From: Variovorax ginsengisoli
GTDB taxonomy: Bacteria; Pseudomonadota; Gammaproteobacteria; Burkholderiales; Burkholderiaceae_C
DNA length: 64,000 nucleotides
NCBI RefSeq assembly: GCF_030486595.1
Contig: NZ_JAUJZH010000008.1
Location: 124,001 to 188,000 of the forward strand
Direction: 5' to 3'
Shown: positions 1 through 11,476 of the stretch, piece after piece
How positions within the stretch are numbered: position 1 is the stretch's first letter
Layout: each line of letters opens with the position of its first letter
Notes under the pieces: model-generated
What the model was told of the DNA's origin: nothing
Databases searched by the model: none
The model's input: only the letters and a program-made list of their open reading frames with translations
Translations under genes and position numbers: made by a program

Positions 1-1
1 G

Positions 2-151
2 CATGCCGACCTCGATGCCACGATCGACCGGCTGGGCGACGTCGTGCCGCAGGACGAACTGCTGCTGCGGCGCCTGAAGAAGAGGCGGTTGGCTCTGCGC
101 GACCAGATCGCGCGGCTGGTCGATCTGCTCGACCCCCAAGAGCCAGCCTGA
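2..151 (+). CDS. YdcH family (DUF465) protein, C-terminal part
   Basis: Forty-nine C-terminal residues are visible; the start lies before the window. The stretch LKKRRLALRDQI followed by an ARLVDLL helix is the hallmark of the small DUF465/YdcH family, short alpha-helical hairpin proteins of about 70-80 residues with no established biochemical role. The stop codon overlaps the start of the helicase gene (TGATG), so the two are probably co-transcribed and translationally coupled. The family call rests only on the C-terminal half. Confidence 0.7.
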   Translation, partial: HADLDATIDRLGDVVPQDELLLRRLKKRRLALRDQIARLVDLLDPQEPA

Positions 152-2166
152 TGCCGCTCGAACAAGAAGTGCGCGAGGTCTTCGCGCAGGGCGGGGTGCT
201 CTCGCATGCCGCCGACCAGTTCCGGGAGCGCGAGGGCCAGACCCAGATGGCGCTGGCGGTGGCGCGCACCATCGAACAAGGCGGCGTGCTGGTGGTCGAG
301 GCCGGCACCGGCGTCGGCAAGACGTTTTCGTACCTGGTGCCGGCGCTGCTGAGCGGCGAGCGGGTGCTGCTGTCGACCGCCACCAAGACGCTGCAGGACC
401 AGCTCTTCGGCCGCGACCTGCCGCGGCTGGTCACGGCACTGGGCCTGCCGGTGCGCACCGCGCTGCTCAAGGGCCGGGCCAGCTACCTCTGCCTGCACCG
501 GCTCGACCTCGCGCGCCACGACGCCTCGCTGCCGGAGCGCGGCTCGCTGCGCACGCTGGCCAAGATCGAGCAGTGGTCCAAGGCCACCCGCACCGGTGAC
601 CTGGCCGAGCTGCCGGGGCTCGACGAGCGCTCGCCGCTGATTCCGCTGGTCACGTCGACGCGCGACAACTGCCTCGGCGCGCAGTGTCCGCAGTTCAAGC
701 CCTGCCATGTCAACCTGGCGCGGCGCGAGGCCATGGCGGCCGACGTGGTGGTCATCAACCACCATCTGTTCTTTGCCGACCTGGCGGTGCGCGAATCGGG
801 CATGGCCGAACTGCTGCCGAGCGTGCGGGTGGTGGTGTTCGACGAGGCGCACCAGCTCAACGAGACGGGCGTGCAGTTCCTCGGCGTCCAGCTCGGCACC
901 GGGCAGGCGCTCGATTTCGCCCGCGACATGCTGGCGGCCGGGCTGCAGCAGGCGCGCGGCCTGGTTGACTGGCAGCAGCTGGTGGCGGCGGTCGAGCGCG
1001 GCGCCCGCGACCTGCGGCTGGCGGTCGGCAAGCAATGGCCCGGCGCCAAGCTGCGCTGGGCCGGCCCGGCGCCGGAAGGCGTTCCCGCGGCGGCCTGGGA
1101 GGACGCGCTGGGCGCCTTGCAGCAGGCCTTCGCCGACGCGGCGCGCGGCCTCGATACGGTCAGCGAGCTGTCACCCGATTTCGTCCGGCTGCAAGACCGG
1201 GCGCAGCAGCTCGCGCAGCGCGCCGAGCGCTTCGCCGAGGCCTGCGCGCTCGGATCGGTGCGCTGGGTGGATGTGGGCACGCAGCTGCGGCTGGTCGAAT
1301 CGCCGCTCGACATCGCCGAGGCGGTGCGGTCGCGGGTGCTCAAGACCGGTGGTGCCGAGCCGGAGGAGGACGACGACGACGCGCAAGGGCGGGCCTGGGT
1401 GTTCACCTCGGCGACCCTGGGCGACGACCCCAAGCTGCGCTGGTTCACCGAACCCTGCGGCCTCGAGGACGCCGAGGTGCTCCGGGTCCAGAGCCCCTTC
1501 GACTACGCGCGGCAGGCCGCGTTGTTCGTGCCGCGTGTCTTTCCAAAGCCGAATGACCCGGCCCACAGCCAGCAGGTGGCACTGCTGGCCGCACGGGGCG
1601 CCGGGGCTCTGGGCGGACGCACGCTGGTCCTGACCACCACCCTGCGCGCGCTGCGCACCATCGGCGAGGCGATGAAGGCGCAGTTCGAGCGCCTCGAGGC
1701 CGGACAGCGGCCCGAGGTGCTGGTGCAGGGCGAGCTGCCCAAGCGGGTGCTGATGGACCGCTTCCGCGAAGGCGCCAGCGAGGGCCGGGCGGGCTGCGTG
1801 CTGGTCGCGTCGGCCTCGTTCTGGGAGGGCTTCGATGCGCCGGGCGATGCGCTGCAGCTGGTGGTGATCGACAAGCTGCCGTTCCCGCCGCCCAACGACC
1901 CGTTGGTCGAGGCGCGTTCGCAGCGGCTCGAATCACAAGGGCGAAGCGCCTTCGGGGAGTATTCGCTGCCGGAGGCCGCAGTCTCGCTCAAGCAGGGTGC
2001 CGGCCGCCTGATACGGCGCGAATCCGACCAGGGCGTGCTGGTGATCTGCGACACGCGGCTGGTCGCGATGGGCTACGGCAAGCGCCTGCTGGCCGCGCTG
2101 CCGCCGATGCGCAGGATCGAGGGCGAGGCCGAACTCGACGCCGAGATCGCCGCGCTCAGGAGATGA
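151..2166 (+). CDS. DinG/YoaA-type ATP-dependent DNA helicase
   Basis: Superfamily 2, XPD-like 5'-3' DNA helicase of 671 residues, expected to unwind DNA or R-loop structures during repair. Visible motifs are Walker A AGTGVGKT (residues 51-58), the DEAH box (231-234) and the C-terminal motif VI QGAGRLIRR. Cys114, Cys174, Cys179 and Cys185 lie between motifs I and II, where the [4Fe-4S] cluster of DinG and YoaA is held. The length is close to E. coli YoaA (about 640) and DinG (about 716); I cannot separate the two. The ATG overlaps the stop of the YdcH-like gene. Confidence 0.9.
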   Translation: MPLEQEVREVFAQGGVLSHAADQFREREGQTQMALAVARTIEQGGVLVVEAGTGVGKTFSYLVPALLSGERVLLSTATKTLQDQLFGRDLPRLVTALGLPVRTALLKGRASYLCLHRLDLARHDASLPERGSLRTLAKIEQWSKATRTGDLAELPGLDERSPLIPLVTSTRDNCLGAQCPQFKPCHVNLARREAMAADVVVINHHLFFADLAVRESGMAELLPSVRVVVFDEAHQLNETGVQFLGVQLGTGQALDFARDMLAAGLQQARGLVDWQQLVAAVERGARDLRLAVGKQWPGAKLRWAGPAPEGVPAAAWEDALGALQQAFADAARGLDTVSELSPDFVRLQDRAQQLAQRAERFAEACALGSVRWVDVGTQLRLVESPLDIAEAVRSRVLKTGGAEPEEDDDDAQGRAWVFTSATLGDDPKLRWFTEPCGLEDAEVLRVQSPFDYARQAALFVPRVFPKPNDPAHSQQVALLAARGAGALGGRTLVLTTTLRALRTIGEAMKAQFERLEAGQRPEVLVQGELPKRVLMDRFREGASEGRAGCVLVASASFWEGFDAPGDALQLVVIDKLPFPPPNDPLVEARSQRLESQGRSAFGEYSLPEAAVSLKQGAGRLIRRESDQGVLVICDTRLVAMGYGKRLLAALPPMRRIEGEAELDAEIAALRR

Positions 2167-2178
2167 ACGGCCAGCGGC

Positions 2179-2988
2179 CTACCAGAGCTTCCACCAGGGA
2201 TCGTCCTTGGCCCGGAAGCCGCGCGTGAGGTATTCGCTCTGCGGGTAGTTCTTGGTCAGAACGCGCTGGGCGTCGTCGCGCAGGTCGGTCATGCCGAGCT
2301 TGTCGTAGGACATGTACATGATGTACAGCGCCTCTTCGAGTGCCGGCACTTCGCGGTAGTCGGACAGCGCCAGCTGGGCGCGGTTGATCGCCGCCAGGTA
2401 GGCGCCGCGGGTGTAGTAGTAGCGCGCCACGTGCACTTCATACTGCGCCAGCGAATTGACGATGTAATTCATGCGCAGCCGCGCGTCGGGCGTGTAGCGC
2501 GACTCGGGGAAGCGGGTCACCAGTTCCTTGAACGACTCGAAGGATTCCTTGGCCGCCTTCTGGTCGCGCTCGGACAGGTCCTGGCGGGTCATCCACGAGA
2601 ACAGCCCGAGGTCGTCGTTGAAGTTGATCACGCCCTTGAGGTAGAGCGCGTAGTCGATCGCCGGGCTGGCCGGGTGGAGCTTCATGAAGCGGTCGAGGGT
2701 GGCGATCGCCGGCACCTTGTCGCCGGCCTTCCATTGGGCGTAGGCCTTGTCCAGCTGGGCCTGCTGCGCGAGCGGGGTGCCGGCGGCGCGGCCTTCGAGT
2801 TTCTCGAGCAGCGGAACGGCCTTGTCGTAGGCGCCGGAGTTCGATTCGTCCTTGGCTTCGGAGTAGATCCGGTTGGGGCTCCAGTTCGCGGTCTTGTCGG
2901 CTTCGGTCGTCGAGCAGCCGGCCACCAGCCACGCTGCGGCGCACAAGGCCAGCCAGCCGGGGACGACCGATAATTTGGCGCGAAACAT
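2179..2988 (-). CDS. bamD: Outer membrane assembly lipoprotein BamD
   Basis: BamD is the essential lipoprotein of the BAM complex that inserts beta-barrel proteins into the outer membrane. The 269-residue product begins with a signal peptide ending in the lipobox LVAGC, with Cys25 as the lipidated residue. The rest is helical TPR-like repeat sequence with the conserved run YPQSEYLTRGF near the C-terminus. It is divergent from rluD with only 14 bp between the two start codons, so each promoter must lie partly inside the other gene. Confidence 0.95.
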   Translation of the reverse strand: MFRAKLSVVPGWLALCAAAWLVAGCSTTEADKTANWSPNRIYSEAKDESNSGAYDKAVPLLEKLEGRAAGTPLAQQAQLDKAYAQWKAGDKVPAIATLDRFMKLHPASPAIDYALYLKGVINFNDDLGLFSWMTRQDLSERDQKAAKESFESFKELVTRFPESRYTPDARLRMNYIVNSLAQYEVHVARYYYTRGAYLAAINRAQLALSDYREVPALEEALYIMYMSYDKLGMTDLRDDAQRVLTKNYPQSEYLTRGFRAKDDPWWKLW

Positions 2989-3002
2989 CAGATAAGGCTT
3001 TC

Positions 3003-4028
3003 GTGAAACAGTTGCCCTCGATTATATCGACCGACCCCCTGGCGGACGCCCCTGAGGCGGCCGACCACGACGAGGGCGTGGAGCTCTCCGCCGCCAGCGA
3101 AGTCCGCGCCTTCATGATCGGCCCCGCCGAGCATGGCCAGCGGCTCGATCGCGCGCTCGCGGCGCTGGTGCCGGAGTTCTCGCGCAGCTACCTGCAGCAG
3201 CTGATCGAGGCCGGCATGGTCGAGATCCAGGGGCGGGTGCTGACCAAGGCCTCGGCGACCGTCCATGCCGGGGAGGCCGGGCAGATCGAACTGCGGCCTA
3301 CGCCGCAGAGTCAGGCCTTCAAGGCCGAGCCCATGGCCCTGGCCGTGCTGTACGAGGACGACCACCTGCGCATCATCGACAAGCCGGTCGGTCTGGTGGT
3401 CCATCCGGCGCCGGGCCACTGGAGCGGCACGCTGCTCAACGGCCTGCTGGCGCTCGATCCCCGGGCGGCGCTGCTGCCGCGCGCCGGCATCGTGCACCGG
3501 CTCGACCGCGACACCAGCGGCCTGATGGTGGTGGCGCGCAGCCGCCAGGCGATGGATGCCCTGGTGGCGTCGATCGCCGCACGGGAGGTCAAGCGCCAGT
3601 ACCTGGCGCTCGCCCACCGCAGCTGGCAGGGGGCTCGCACGCGCCATGTCGACGCCCCGATCGGCCGCGATCCGCGCAACCGGCTGCGCATGGCCGTGGT
3701 CGATCTCGAGCGCCATTCGGGCAAGACGGCCCGCACGCTGGTCGAACTGCTCGACGGCACCGAGCAGGGCTGCGCGGTGCGCTGCACGCTCGAAACCGGC
3801 CGGACCCACCAGATCCGGGTCCACATGGCGTCGATCGGGCATCCGCTGGTCGGCGACGCGCTCTACGGCGGTGCGCCCGCAGCCGGCCTGACGCGGCAGG
3901 CGCTGCATGCCTTCAGGCTCGAATTCGCGCATCCGGTCACGCACGAGCCGATGGAGTTTCGCTCGCCGCCGCCACCGGACCTGCTTCAGGGTTTCTCCGA
4001 GTGGGGGCTGGATTACAATCGCGCCTGA
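3003..4028 (+). CDS. rluD: 23S rRNA pseudouridine synthase RluD (positions 1911/1915/1917)
   Basis: It isomerises uridines in helix 69 of 23S rRNA to pseudouridine, which supports 50S maturation. An S4 RNA-binding domain (about residues 45-95) precedes the catalytic domain. The catalytic aspartate is Asp168 in HRLDRDTSGL, and the conserved GRTHQIRVHM motif is present. The start is taken as GTG, with an AAGG about 8 bases upstream; the first 40 residues are poorly conserved sequence, so a later start is possible. bamD lies divergently next to it. Confidence 0.93.
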   Translation: MKQLPSIISTDPLADAPEAADHDEGVELSAASEVRAFMIGPAEHGQRLDRALAALVPEFSRSYLQQLIEAGMVEIQGRVLTKASATVHAGEAGQIELRPTPQSQAFKAEPMALAVLYEDDHLRIIDKPVGLVVHPAPGHWSGTLLNGLLALDPRAALLPRAGIVHRLDRDTSGLMVVARSRQAMDALVASIAAREVKRQYLALAHRSWQGARTRHVDAPIGRDPRNRLRMAVVDLERHSGKTARTLVELLDGTEQGCAVRCTLETGRTHQIRVHMASIGHPLVGDALYGGAPAAGLTRQALHAFRLEFAHPVTHEPMEFRSPPPPDLLQGFSEWGLDYNRA

Positions 4029-4157
4029 CGGTCCCGAGGGCCGCGCCGGCCGCCTGATTGCCGGCTTTGCGTTGCTTTTCGCCGCGTGCCGGCAGCGCCT
4101 CCTTCCATCCTTCTGAACTAGCGTCCTCGAGACGCCTTTTCCTGGATAACGCGAACC

Positions 4158-4921
4158 ATGAATACGGCGGATGCCAAGCGCATTCTCGAAACCGCCTTGA
4201 TCTGTTCGACCCAGCCGTTGCCGGTGCGCGAACTGCGCGTGCTGTTCGACGACGAACTGGGCGCCGACACGATCAAGTCGCTGTTGCTTGAACTGCAGGA
4301 AGACTGGTCGCAGCGCGGCCTGGAGCTCGTGAGCGTGGGCAGTGGCTGGCGCTTCCAGAGCCGGCCCGAACTGCGCGACCACCTCGATCGGCTGCATCCC
4401 GAGAAGCCGCCGCGATACACCCGCGCGGTCCTCGAGACGCTGGCGATCATCGCCTACCGGCAACCGGTCACGCGGGGCGACATGGAGGACATCCGGGGCG
4501 TCACGATCAACTCGCTGATCCTGAAGCAGCTCGAAGACCGCAACTGGGTCGAGGTGATCGGCCATCGCGAAACCGTCGGCCGGCCCGCGCTCTACGCGAC
4601 GACGCGTCAGTTCCTCGACGACCTGGGCCTGGCTTCGCTGGACCAGTTGCCGCTGATCGAGACGCCGGCGCAACAGGGCGCGCTGATCGACGCGCTCGGC
4701 CAGGCGGCCGGCGAGGACCAGCCCGCGCTGCCGATCGAGGACCTGCCGGCCGAAACGCTGCTCCTGGCCGAGGTCGAGGTCGAGGTCGAGATCGAGGCCG
4801 AGGCCGAGGCTGCCGCCGTGACTGCCCTCGAGCCTTTCGAACCCCCCATTCCCGCGCCCGTCGACGCCGAAGCGGCGCCCGACGAGGCCGACACCACCGC
4901 CGCCCCTTCCGGAACCCGACC

Positions 4922-4925
<4 letters not shown>
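4158..4925 (+). CDS. scpB: Segregation and condensation protein ScpB
   Basis: ScpB binds the ScpA kleisin and the SMC ATPase to form bacterial condensin for chromosome organisation. The 255-residue product carries the two winged-helix domains typical of the family (conserved [17 protein letters not shown], then GRPALYATT). About 75 extra C-terminal residues are acidic and alanine-rich, encoded partly by seven tandem GAG-rich hexamers (4770-4811). The stop overlaps the rluB start by 4 bp (ATGA), a pairing of scpB and rluB common in proteobacteria. scpA is not in the window. Confidence 0.93.
4770..4811 (+). repeat. Seven tandem hexamers inside scpB
   Basis: Three GAGGTC units are followed by GAGATC, two GAGGCC and one GAGGCT. 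They encode alternating Glu-Val/Ile/Ala in the acidic tail of ScpB. The 6-bp unit keeps the frame if copies are gained or lost. Confidence 0.85.
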
Positions 4926-6697
<1,772 letters not shown>

Positions 6698-6847
6698 ATT
6701 CGGCAAAACGGCGCGGCCTTTCGCCCGCCCGCGGCGAGGGAAGGCTCTCGCGCCGGTTAAAATCAGAGGCTTTGTCAAGGCTTGCAACCCGCATGTTGCG
6801 GCCATGACGGAACTCATTCAGATTCAAGCTCTCAAGAAAGCACTTCC

Positions 6848-7273
6848 ATGGCCATCGAACGCACCCTCTCCATCATCAAGCCCGACGCCGTCGCCAAGAA
6901 CGTCATCGGCAAGATCGTCTCCCGCTTCGAGGCCGCCGGCCTCAAGATCGTGGCAGCCAAGCTGATCCACCTGTCGCGCAGCGAAGCCGAGCAGTTCTAC
7001 GCAGTCCACAAGGAGCGTCCCTTCTTCAAGGACCTGGTCGAGTTCATGATCTCCGGTCCGGTGTTCGTGCAGGCGCTCGAAGGCGAGAACGCGATCGCCA
7101 AGAACCGCGACCTGATGGGCGCCACCGACCCCAAGAAGGCCGCTCCCGGCACCATCCGCGCCGACTTCGCCGACAGCATCGATGCCAACGCGGTGCACGG
7201 TTCCGACGCGCCCGAAACGGCCCAGGTCGAGATCGCCTTCTTCTTCGCCGGCCTCAACGTCTACGCCCGCTGA
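6848..7273 (+). CDS. ndk: Nucleoside diphosphate kinase
   Basis: It transfers the gamma-phosphate between nucleoside triphosphates and diphosphates to balance NTP pools. The 141-residue product matches the family length. It has the signature NAVHGSD with His117 as the phosphorylated residue, and the N-terminal [12 protein letters not shown]. The ATG at 6848 is chosen because it gives the canonical N-terminus; the frame is open further upstream but the extra residues are not family-like. A TAAAAT at 6758-6763 could be a -10 element; no good -35 is seen. First gene of the superoperon. Confidence 0.97.
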   Translation: MAIERTLSIIKPDAVAKNVIGKIVSRFEAAGLKIVAAKLIHLSRSEAEQFYAVHKERPFFKDLVEFMISGPVFVQALEGENAIAKNRDLMGATDPKKAAPGTIRADFADSIDANAVHGSDAPETAQVEIAFFFAGLNVYAR

Positions 7274-7293
7274 GGGCGAGCCCGCCTGACGCA

Positions 7294-8442
7294 ATGACCA
7301 CGGCCAACCTGCTCGACTTCGATCTGGAGGGATTGGCCGCGTTCTGCGAACGGCTGGGGGAGAAGCGTTTCCGCGCGACGCAGCTGTTCCGCTGGATCCA
7401 CCAGCGGGGTGCCAGCGATTTCGCGCAAATGACCGACCTCGCCAAGTCGCTGCGCGAGAAGCTCGCGACCACGGCCCGGGTCGAGGCGCTGCCGGTCATC
7501 ACGCAGCACGAATCCGCCGACGGCACCATCAAGTGGCTGTTCGACGTCGGCGACGGCAATGCGGTCGAGGCCGTGTTCATTCCCGAGGACGACCGCGGCA
7601 CGCTGTGCGTGTCGTCGCAGGCCGGCTGCGCCGTCGGCTGCCGCTTCTGTTCGACCGGGCACCAGGGCTTCAGCCGCAATCTCACCACCGGCGAAATCAC
7701 GGCCCAGCTGTGGTTCGCCGAGCATTTCCTGCGCAAGCACCTGGGCCGCGCCGAGCGCGTGATCTCCAACGTCGTGATGATGGGCATGGGCGAGCCGCTG
7801 CAGAACTATGCGGCGCTGGTGCCGGCGCTGCGCACAATGCTCGACGACAACGCCTATGGCCTGTCGCGGCGCCGCGTGACGGTGTCGACTTCGGGCGTGG
7901 TGCCGATGATCGACCGGCTCGGCGGCGACTGCCCGGTGGCGCTCGCGGTGTCGCTGCACGCGCCCAACGATGCGCTGCGCGACGACCTCGTGCCGCTCAA
8001 CCGCAAATACCCCATCGTCGAACTGCTCGAGGCCTGCAAGCGCTACCTCGCGCATGCCCCGCGCGACTTCATCACCTTCGAATACTGCATGCTCGACGGC
8101 GTCAACGACCAGCCCGAGCATGCGCGCCAGCTGCTGGAACTCGTGCGTTCGTCCGGCGTGTCCTGCAAGTTCAACCTGATTCCCTTCAACCCATTCCCGG
8201 CCTCGGGCCTGCTGCGCTCGCCGCAGCCCCGGGTCCTGGCCTTCGCCAAGGTGCTGAGCGAAGCGGGCATCGTGACCACGGTGCGCAAGACGCGCGGCGA
8301 CGACATCGATGCCGCCTGCGGACAGCTCGCCGGCGACGTGAAAGACCGCACCCATGCGGCCGAACGGATGGCGCAGCGGCGCACCGTGATCCTGCACCCG
8401 GCCTCTCGCCAGGCCGCCACCCCCAATGCCGAGGAGCAATGA
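7294..8442 (+). CDS. rlmN: Dual-specificity RNA methyltransferase RlmN
   Basis: Radical SAM enzyme that adds a methyl group at C2 of A2503 in 23S rRNA and of A37 in some tRNAs. The cluster-binding CxxxCxxC is Cys112, Cys116 and Cys119 in [10 protein letters not shown]. The two mechanistic cysteines are present at about Cys105 (TLCVSSQ) and Cys342 (DIDAACGQL). Length 382 residues, as usual. The downstream pilW start overlaps almost directly, and the ndk-rlmN-pilW order is conserved in betaproteobacteria. Confidence 0.96.
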   Translation: MTTANLLDFDLEGLAAFCERLGEKRFRATQLFRWIHQRGASDFAQMTDLAKSLREKLATTARVEALPVITQHESADGTIKWLFDVGDGNAVEAVFIPEDDRGTLCVSSQAGCAVGCRFCSTGHQGFSRNLTTGEITAQLWFAEHFLRKHLGRAERVISNVVMMGMGEPLQNYAALVPALRTMLDDNAYGLSRRRVTVSTSGVVPMIDRLGGDCPVALAVSLHAPNDALRDDLVPLNRKYPIVELLEACKRYLAHAPRDFITFEYCMLDGVNDQPEHARQLLELVRSSGVSCKFNLIPFNPFPASGLLRSPQPRVLAFAKVLSEAGIVTTVRKTRGDDIDAACGQLAGDVKDRTHAAERMAQRRTVILHPASRQAATPNAEEQ

Positions 8443-8446
8443 TCCG

Positions 8447-9280
8447 ATGAGCAAGGCGTTTCCGAATGCACGCACGCTGCTGCTGCAGGTGTCCTGTGGC
8501 GTCGCTGCAGCCTATCTGCTGGCAGGCTGCGTCAACACCCGGAATGGCGTGGTGCAGACTTCCCCCGGCAGGGACGCGGCCATCGTGACGGACTCCGACG
8601 AAACCAATGGCCGCAAGCGCGCCAAGCTGCGGACCGAGCTCGCAGTCGGCTACTTCCAGGCCGGGCAGACCACGGTGGCGCTCGACGAGATCAAGCAGGC
8701 CCTGGCGGCGGATCCGAGCTTCCCGGACGCCTACAACCTGCGCGGCCTGGTCTACATGCGGCTCGACGACCCGGCCCAGGCCGAAGACAGCTTCCGCCGT
8801 GCCATCGCGCTCGACCCGCGCGAGCCCAATGTGCTGCACAACTACGGCTGGCTGCTGTGCCAACAGAACCGCTTTGCCGATGCGCAGCAGCAGTTCTCGG
8901 CCGCGCTCGCCATCGCCACCTACACCGACCGGGCCAAGACGCTGATGACGCAGGGCGTCTGCCAGCTCAAGGCCGGTCTGAAGCCCGAAGCCGAACGCAG
9001 CCTGATGCAGGCCTACGAGATCGATGCCGGCAATCCGGTGATCGGCTACAACCTGGCCTCGATCCTGGCCCAGCGCAACGACTGGCAGCGGGCCCAGTTC
9101 TACATCCGCCGCGTCAACAACAGCCCGTCGGCCAGCGCCGAGTCGCTTTGGCTCGGCATCAAGATCGAACGTCAACTCGCCAACCGCGAAGCGGTCTCGC
9201 GGTTGGCGGACCAATTGCAACGGCGCTTCCCACAGTCGCGGGAGGCGATCGCGTACGAGCGCGGAAATTTCAATGATTGA
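8447..9280 (+). CDS. pilW: Type IV pilus biogenesis/stability lipoprotein PilW (PilF)
   Basis: TPR outer-membrane lipoprotein needed for secretin (PilQ) multimerisation and pilus stability. The 277-residue product has a signal peptide ending in LLAGC (Cys28 lipidated) and several TPR units, for example AYNLRGLVYMRLDDPAQAE. The ATG at 8447 is chosen because it gives a proper signal peptide and has GAGGAG ten bases upstream. It overlaps rodZ by 8 bp. No other pilus genes are in the window; this isolated position between rlmN and rodZ is normal for the group. Confidence 0.9.
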   Translation: MSKAFPNARTLLLQVSCGVAAAYLLAGCVNTRNGVVQTSPGRDAAIVTDSDETNGRKRAKLRTELAVGYFQAGQTTVALDEIKQALAADPSFPDAYNLRGLVYMRLDDPAQAEDSFRRAIALDPREPNVLHNYGWLLCQQNRFADAQQQFSAALAIATYTDRAKTLMTQGVCQLKAGLKPEAERSLMQAYEIDAGNPVIGYNLASILAQRNDWQRAQFYIRRVNNSPSASAESLWLGIKIERQLANREAVSRLADQLQRRFPQSREAIAYERGNFND

Positions 9281-10163
9281 GCGAGCGAGCGAATTCGGGG
9301 CTTCGGCCGCGGTGCCCCTGGTCGGTGGCGACAGCACGAACAAGTCGGCCGGCGACATGCTGCGCGAGGCGCGGGAGGCGCACGGCCTGCACATCGACAT
9401 GGTCGCCGCGGCGCTCAAGGTGTCGCCGCAGAAGCTGGCCGCGCTCGAGGGCGACAACATCGAGGCGCTGCCCGACGCCGTTTTCGCGCGCGCGCTCGCG
9501 GCCAGTGTCTGCCGGGCGCTGCGGATCGATCCGCAGCCGGTGCTGGCGAAGCTGCCCGGTGCGCAGCGGCCCGGATTGGCGGATGCCGACCGCACCATCA
9601 GCAAGAGCCTGAAATCGGCGGCGCCGCGCTCGGGTTCCGGCGCCAGCGGCCTGCCGTCGCGGGCGCTGCTGGTCGTGGTCGTGCTGCTGCTGCTCGGCGC
9701 CGCCGTGCTGTTCTGGCTGCCGCAGTCGGCCTTCGACCGGGTCGGCGCGGTGTTCGCGGGCCTGGGCTCGCACAGCGACACGACGACCGCCAGCGGCACG
9801 CCGGCAGCGGCGGCCGTGGAGCCGACGGCGCCGAGCGCACCTCCGGTCCTGCCGCCGCCGGCCGACACCGCGCCGGTCGAAGCGCACGCGGTGGCCGAGC
9901 CGCCGGCCGCTGCCGTGAGCAACGACCTGATCGTCTTCGTCGCCCGCGACGAATCCTGGATCACCGTGACCGAGGCGGGCGGCAAGCAATTGATCCGCCG
10001 CACGGTCAAGGCGGGTGAAACCGTCGGGCTGACCGGCGCGCTCCCGCTGTCGGTCGTGATCGGCCGGGCGTCGGCGGTCGACGTGCGTGTGCGCGGCAAG
10101 CCCTTTGACCTTACGCCGCTCGCGCGTTCCGGCGGCGTGGCACGCTTCGAAGTCAAACCCTGA
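9273..10163 (+). CDS. rodZ: RodZ-like cytoskeletal HTH membrane protein
   Basis: RodZ links MreB to the cell-wall elongation machinery. Residues about 25-95 form a cytoplasmic Cro/CI-type helix-turn-helix ([20 protein letters not shown]). A proline/serine linker leads to one transmembrane helix (about 129-147). The periplasmic part has a low-complexity Ala/Pro linker and a C-terminal DUF4115-like beta domain (about 220-296). Length 296. The start overlaps the end of pilW, and ispG follows 11 bp later, the same pilW-rodZ-ispG order as in E. coli. Confidence 0.88.
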   Translation: MIERASEFGASAAVPLVGGDSTNKSAGDMLREAREAHGLHIDMVAAALKVSPQKLAALEGDNIEALPDAVFARALAASVCRALRIDPQPVLAKLPGAQRPGLADADRTISKSLKSAAPRSGSGASGLPSRALLVVVVLLLLGAAVLFWLPQSAFDRVGAVFAGLGSHSDTTTASGTPAAAAVEPTAPSAPPVLPPPADTAPVEAHAVAEPPAAAVSNDLIVFVARDESWITVTEAGGKQLIRRTVKAGETVGLTGALPLSVVIGRASAVDVRVRGKPFDLTPLARSGGVARFEVKP

Positions 10164-10174
10164 TCGAGCCCGAC

Positions 10175-11467
10175 ATGACCGATGCCCAGAACCCCTTCGG
10201 CTGCCTGCCGATCGAACCCGCCGCGCCCCGGCCGCGCCGCTCGCGCCAGGCCAGCGTGGTCTGGGGGCCGCGCACCGTGACCGTCGGCGGCGATGCGCCG
10301 GTGCGCGTGCAGTCGATGACCAACACCGACACCGTCGACGCCATCGGCACCGCGATCCAGGTCAAGGAGCTGGCGATCGCCGGCTCCGAGATGGTCCGCA
10401 TCACGGTCAACACGCCCGAGGCCGCCGCGCAGGTGCCCTACATCCGCGAGCAGCTCGACCGCATGGGCATCGACGTGCCGCTGATCGGCGATTTCCACTA
10501 CAACGGCCACCGCCTGCTGACCGACTATCCGGCGTGTGCCGAGGCGCTCAGCAAATACCGCATCAATCCGGGCAACGTGGGCAAGGGCGACAAGAAGGAC
10601 CGCCAGTTCGGCCAGATGATCGACGCCGCGATGCGCTGGAACAAGCCGGTGCGCATCGGCGTCAACTGGGGCAGCCTCGACCAGGAACTGCTGGCCAGCG
10701 TGATGGACACCAACAGCGCCCGGGCCGAACCCTGGGACGCCAAGTCGGTCATGTACGAGGCGCTGGTCACCTCGGCCATCGATTCCGCGAAGCTCGCCGA
10801 GTCGATGGGCATGGCCGGCAACCAGATCATCCTGAGCTGCAAGGTGAGCGGCGTGCAGGACCTCATATCGGTCTACCGCGAGCTCGCCCGGCGCTGCGAC
10901 TACACGCTGCACCTGGGCCTCACCGAGGCCGGCATGGGCACCAAGGGCACGGTGGCTTCGGCCACCGCCCTGTCGATCCTGCTTCAGGAAGGCATCGGCG
11001 ACACGATCCGCGTCTCGCTGACCCCCCAGCCCGGCGAATCGCGCACCCAGGAGGTGCTGATCGCCAATGAGATCCTGCAGGCGCTGGGCCTGCGCGTGTT
11101 TGTCCCCAGCGTCACGGCCTGCCCGGGATGCGGGCGCACGACCAGCACCACCTTCCAGGAACTGGCCAAGCAGATCGACGACTACCTGCGCATGCAGATG
11201 CCGGTCTGGCGCAACAAGTACCCGGGTGTCGAGACCATGAAGGTGGCCGTCATGGGCTGCATCGTCAACGGGCCGGGCGAAAGCAAGCACGCCGACATCG
11301 GCATCAGCCTGCCCGGCACCGGCGAGGCGCCGGCGGCGCCGGTCTTCATCGATGGCCAGAAGGCGCTCACGCTGCGCGGCGACAACATCGCCAACGAGTT
11401 CCACCAGCTGGTCGAAACCTACATCCAAAAACGATTCGGCAGCGGCATCGCTTCCGAGGTCGCCTGA
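10175..11467 (+). CDS. ispG: 4-hydroxy-3-methylbut-2-enyl diphosphate synthase (flavodoxin) IspG
   Basis: Penultimate step of the MEP isoprenoid pathway: it converts MEcPP to HMBPP with a [4Fe-4S] cluster. The three cluster cysteines are recognisable: Cys316 and Cys319 in CPGCGRTT and Cys362 in GCIVNGPGE. The fourth ligand, a glutamate, lies in the GPGE context. At 430 residues it is longer than the 372 of E. coli, as usual for betaproteobacteria, which carry an insertion between the domains. hisS follows 9 bp downstream. Confidence 0.96.
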   Translation: MTDAQNPFGCLPIEPAAPRPRRSRQASVVWGPRTVTVGGDAPVRVQSMTNTDTVDAIGTAIQVKELAIAGSEMVRITVNTPEAAAQVPYIREQLDRMGIDVPLIGDFHYNGHRLLTDYPACAEALSKYRINPGNVGKGDKKDRQFGQMIDAAMRWNKPVRIGVNWGSLDQELLASVMDTNSARAEPWDAKSVMYEALVTSAIDSAKLAESMGMAGNQIILSCKVSGVQDLISVYRELARRCDYTLHLGLTEAGMGTKGTVASATALSILLQEGIGDTIRVSLTPQPGESRTQEVLIANEILQALGLRVFVPSVTACPGCGRTTSTTFQELAKQIDDYLRMQMPVWRNKYPGVETMKVAVMGCIVNGPGESKHADIGISLPGTGEAPAAPVFIDGQKALTLRGDNIANEFHQLVETYIQKRFGSGIASEVA

Positions 11468-11476
11468 GCTCCATCC

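Noticed and set aside
4058..4110. GCCGGC repeats followed by T-rich sequence after rluD, as a possible terminator
   Set aside because: The stem is short and self-complementary, the loop is 9 bases and the T-run is broken; too weak to list.
2988..4673. A 561-codon minus-strand frame ending at the bamD start
   Set aside because: It is antisense to rluD and scpB, both well supported, and its translation is low-complexity.
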